Source: an uncultured Acetatifactor sp.
GTDB taxonomy: Bacteria; Bacillota; Clostridia; Lachnospirales; Lachnospiraceae
NCBI GenBank assembly: GCA_934394515.1
Contig: CAKRRU010000129.1
Coordinates: 1-6,027, forward strand
DNA: 6,027 bases
Direction of reading: 5' to 3'
Below the pieces are notes generated by a model. It was not told the origin of the DNA. It searched no databases and was given only the letters and a program-made list of their open reading frames with translations. A program made the translations under genes and the position numbers. Shown here piece by piece: positions 5,992 to 6,027 of this stretch; within the stretch, counting starts at the first letter, position 1; each line of letters begins with the position of its first letter.

Positions 5992-6027
5992 GGTCAAGCC
6001 CTCGACCGATTAGTAAATGTCAGCTGA
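5992..6027 (-). rRNA. 23S ribosomal RNA, 3' end (partial)
   Basis: The minus strand reads TCAGCTGACATTTACTAATC, then GGTCGAGGGCTTGACC. This is the conserved 3' terminus of bacterial 23S rRNA: compare CAGCTGAC...TACTAAT...GGTCGAGGRCTTRACC in Firmicutes. The final GCTTGACC would pair with the 23S 5' end. Only about 36 bases are present and the rest lies beyond the right edge. The exact mature 3' end may differ by a base or two (5990-5992). The bases from 5904 to 5991 are the post-23S trailer, and I see no tRNA or 5S gene there. Confidence 0.9.

Noticed and set aside
1..6027. CRISPR arrays, insertion sequences, toxin-antitoxin pairs, phage genes or tRNA genes
   Set aside because: I found no regularly spaced direct repeats, transposase, paired terminal repeats, small toxin-like genes or cloverleaf-forming stretches. 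Intergenic space is minimal and occupied by the promoter, terminators and rRNA trailer described.

Overview
This 6027-base window looks chromosomal and comes from a motile, low-to-moderate GC Firmicute, most likely a clostridial organism of the Lachnospiraceae type. The grounds are strong GGAGG-type ribosome binding sites, A/T-rich promoters with short T-tract terminators, a clostridial-looking 23S rRNA 3' end, a Gram-positive CheV, and a sirtuin-like protein of a kind I associate with that group. The assignment rests on recognition, not on a search.

Layout, right to left, since almost everything is on the minus strand. The 3' end of a 23S rRNA gene enters at the right edge (about 5992-6027). 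It is followed by a roughly 90-base trailer with no recognisable 5S gene, then a strong intrinsic terminator (5878-5903). An extended -10 promoter (5828-5858) then drives cheV (4825-5736), a CheW-REC chemotaxis coupling protein. A hairpin with a poor U-tract (4784-4808) separates cheV from a diverged SIR2-like zinc protein whose catalytic motifs look lost (3997-4764). Next is a 570-residue single-pass membrane protein with a long disordered, charge-segmented cytoplasmic half (2241-3953). It overlaps hisH by 4 bases. hisH is followed after 1 base by hisF, and hisF after 21 bases by ung (uracil-DNA glycosylase). The minus-strand run ends at 141. A convergent plus-strand gene, of which only the last 43 codons are present, ends at 132. 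A small palindrome (129-144) contains both stop codons.

Functionally, HisH and HisF form imidazole glycerol phosphate synthase (histidine biosynthesis, also releasing AICAR), Ung removes uracil from DNA, and CheV couples chemoreceptors to CheA under phosphorylation control. No single pathway links them. The most intriguing part is the cheV / SIR2-like / membrane-protein stretch. The membrane protein's cytoplasmic half carries several short acidic 'D/E-hydrophobic-D-x-L-L' elements. One of them (residues 82-91) closely resembles the N-terminal CheY-binding peptide of flagellar switch protein FliM, and a response-regulator gene (cheV) lies two genes upstream. Whether this is a real receiver-binding array is a testable hypothesis, not a conclusion. 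The rest of the window is ordinary housekeeping sequence.
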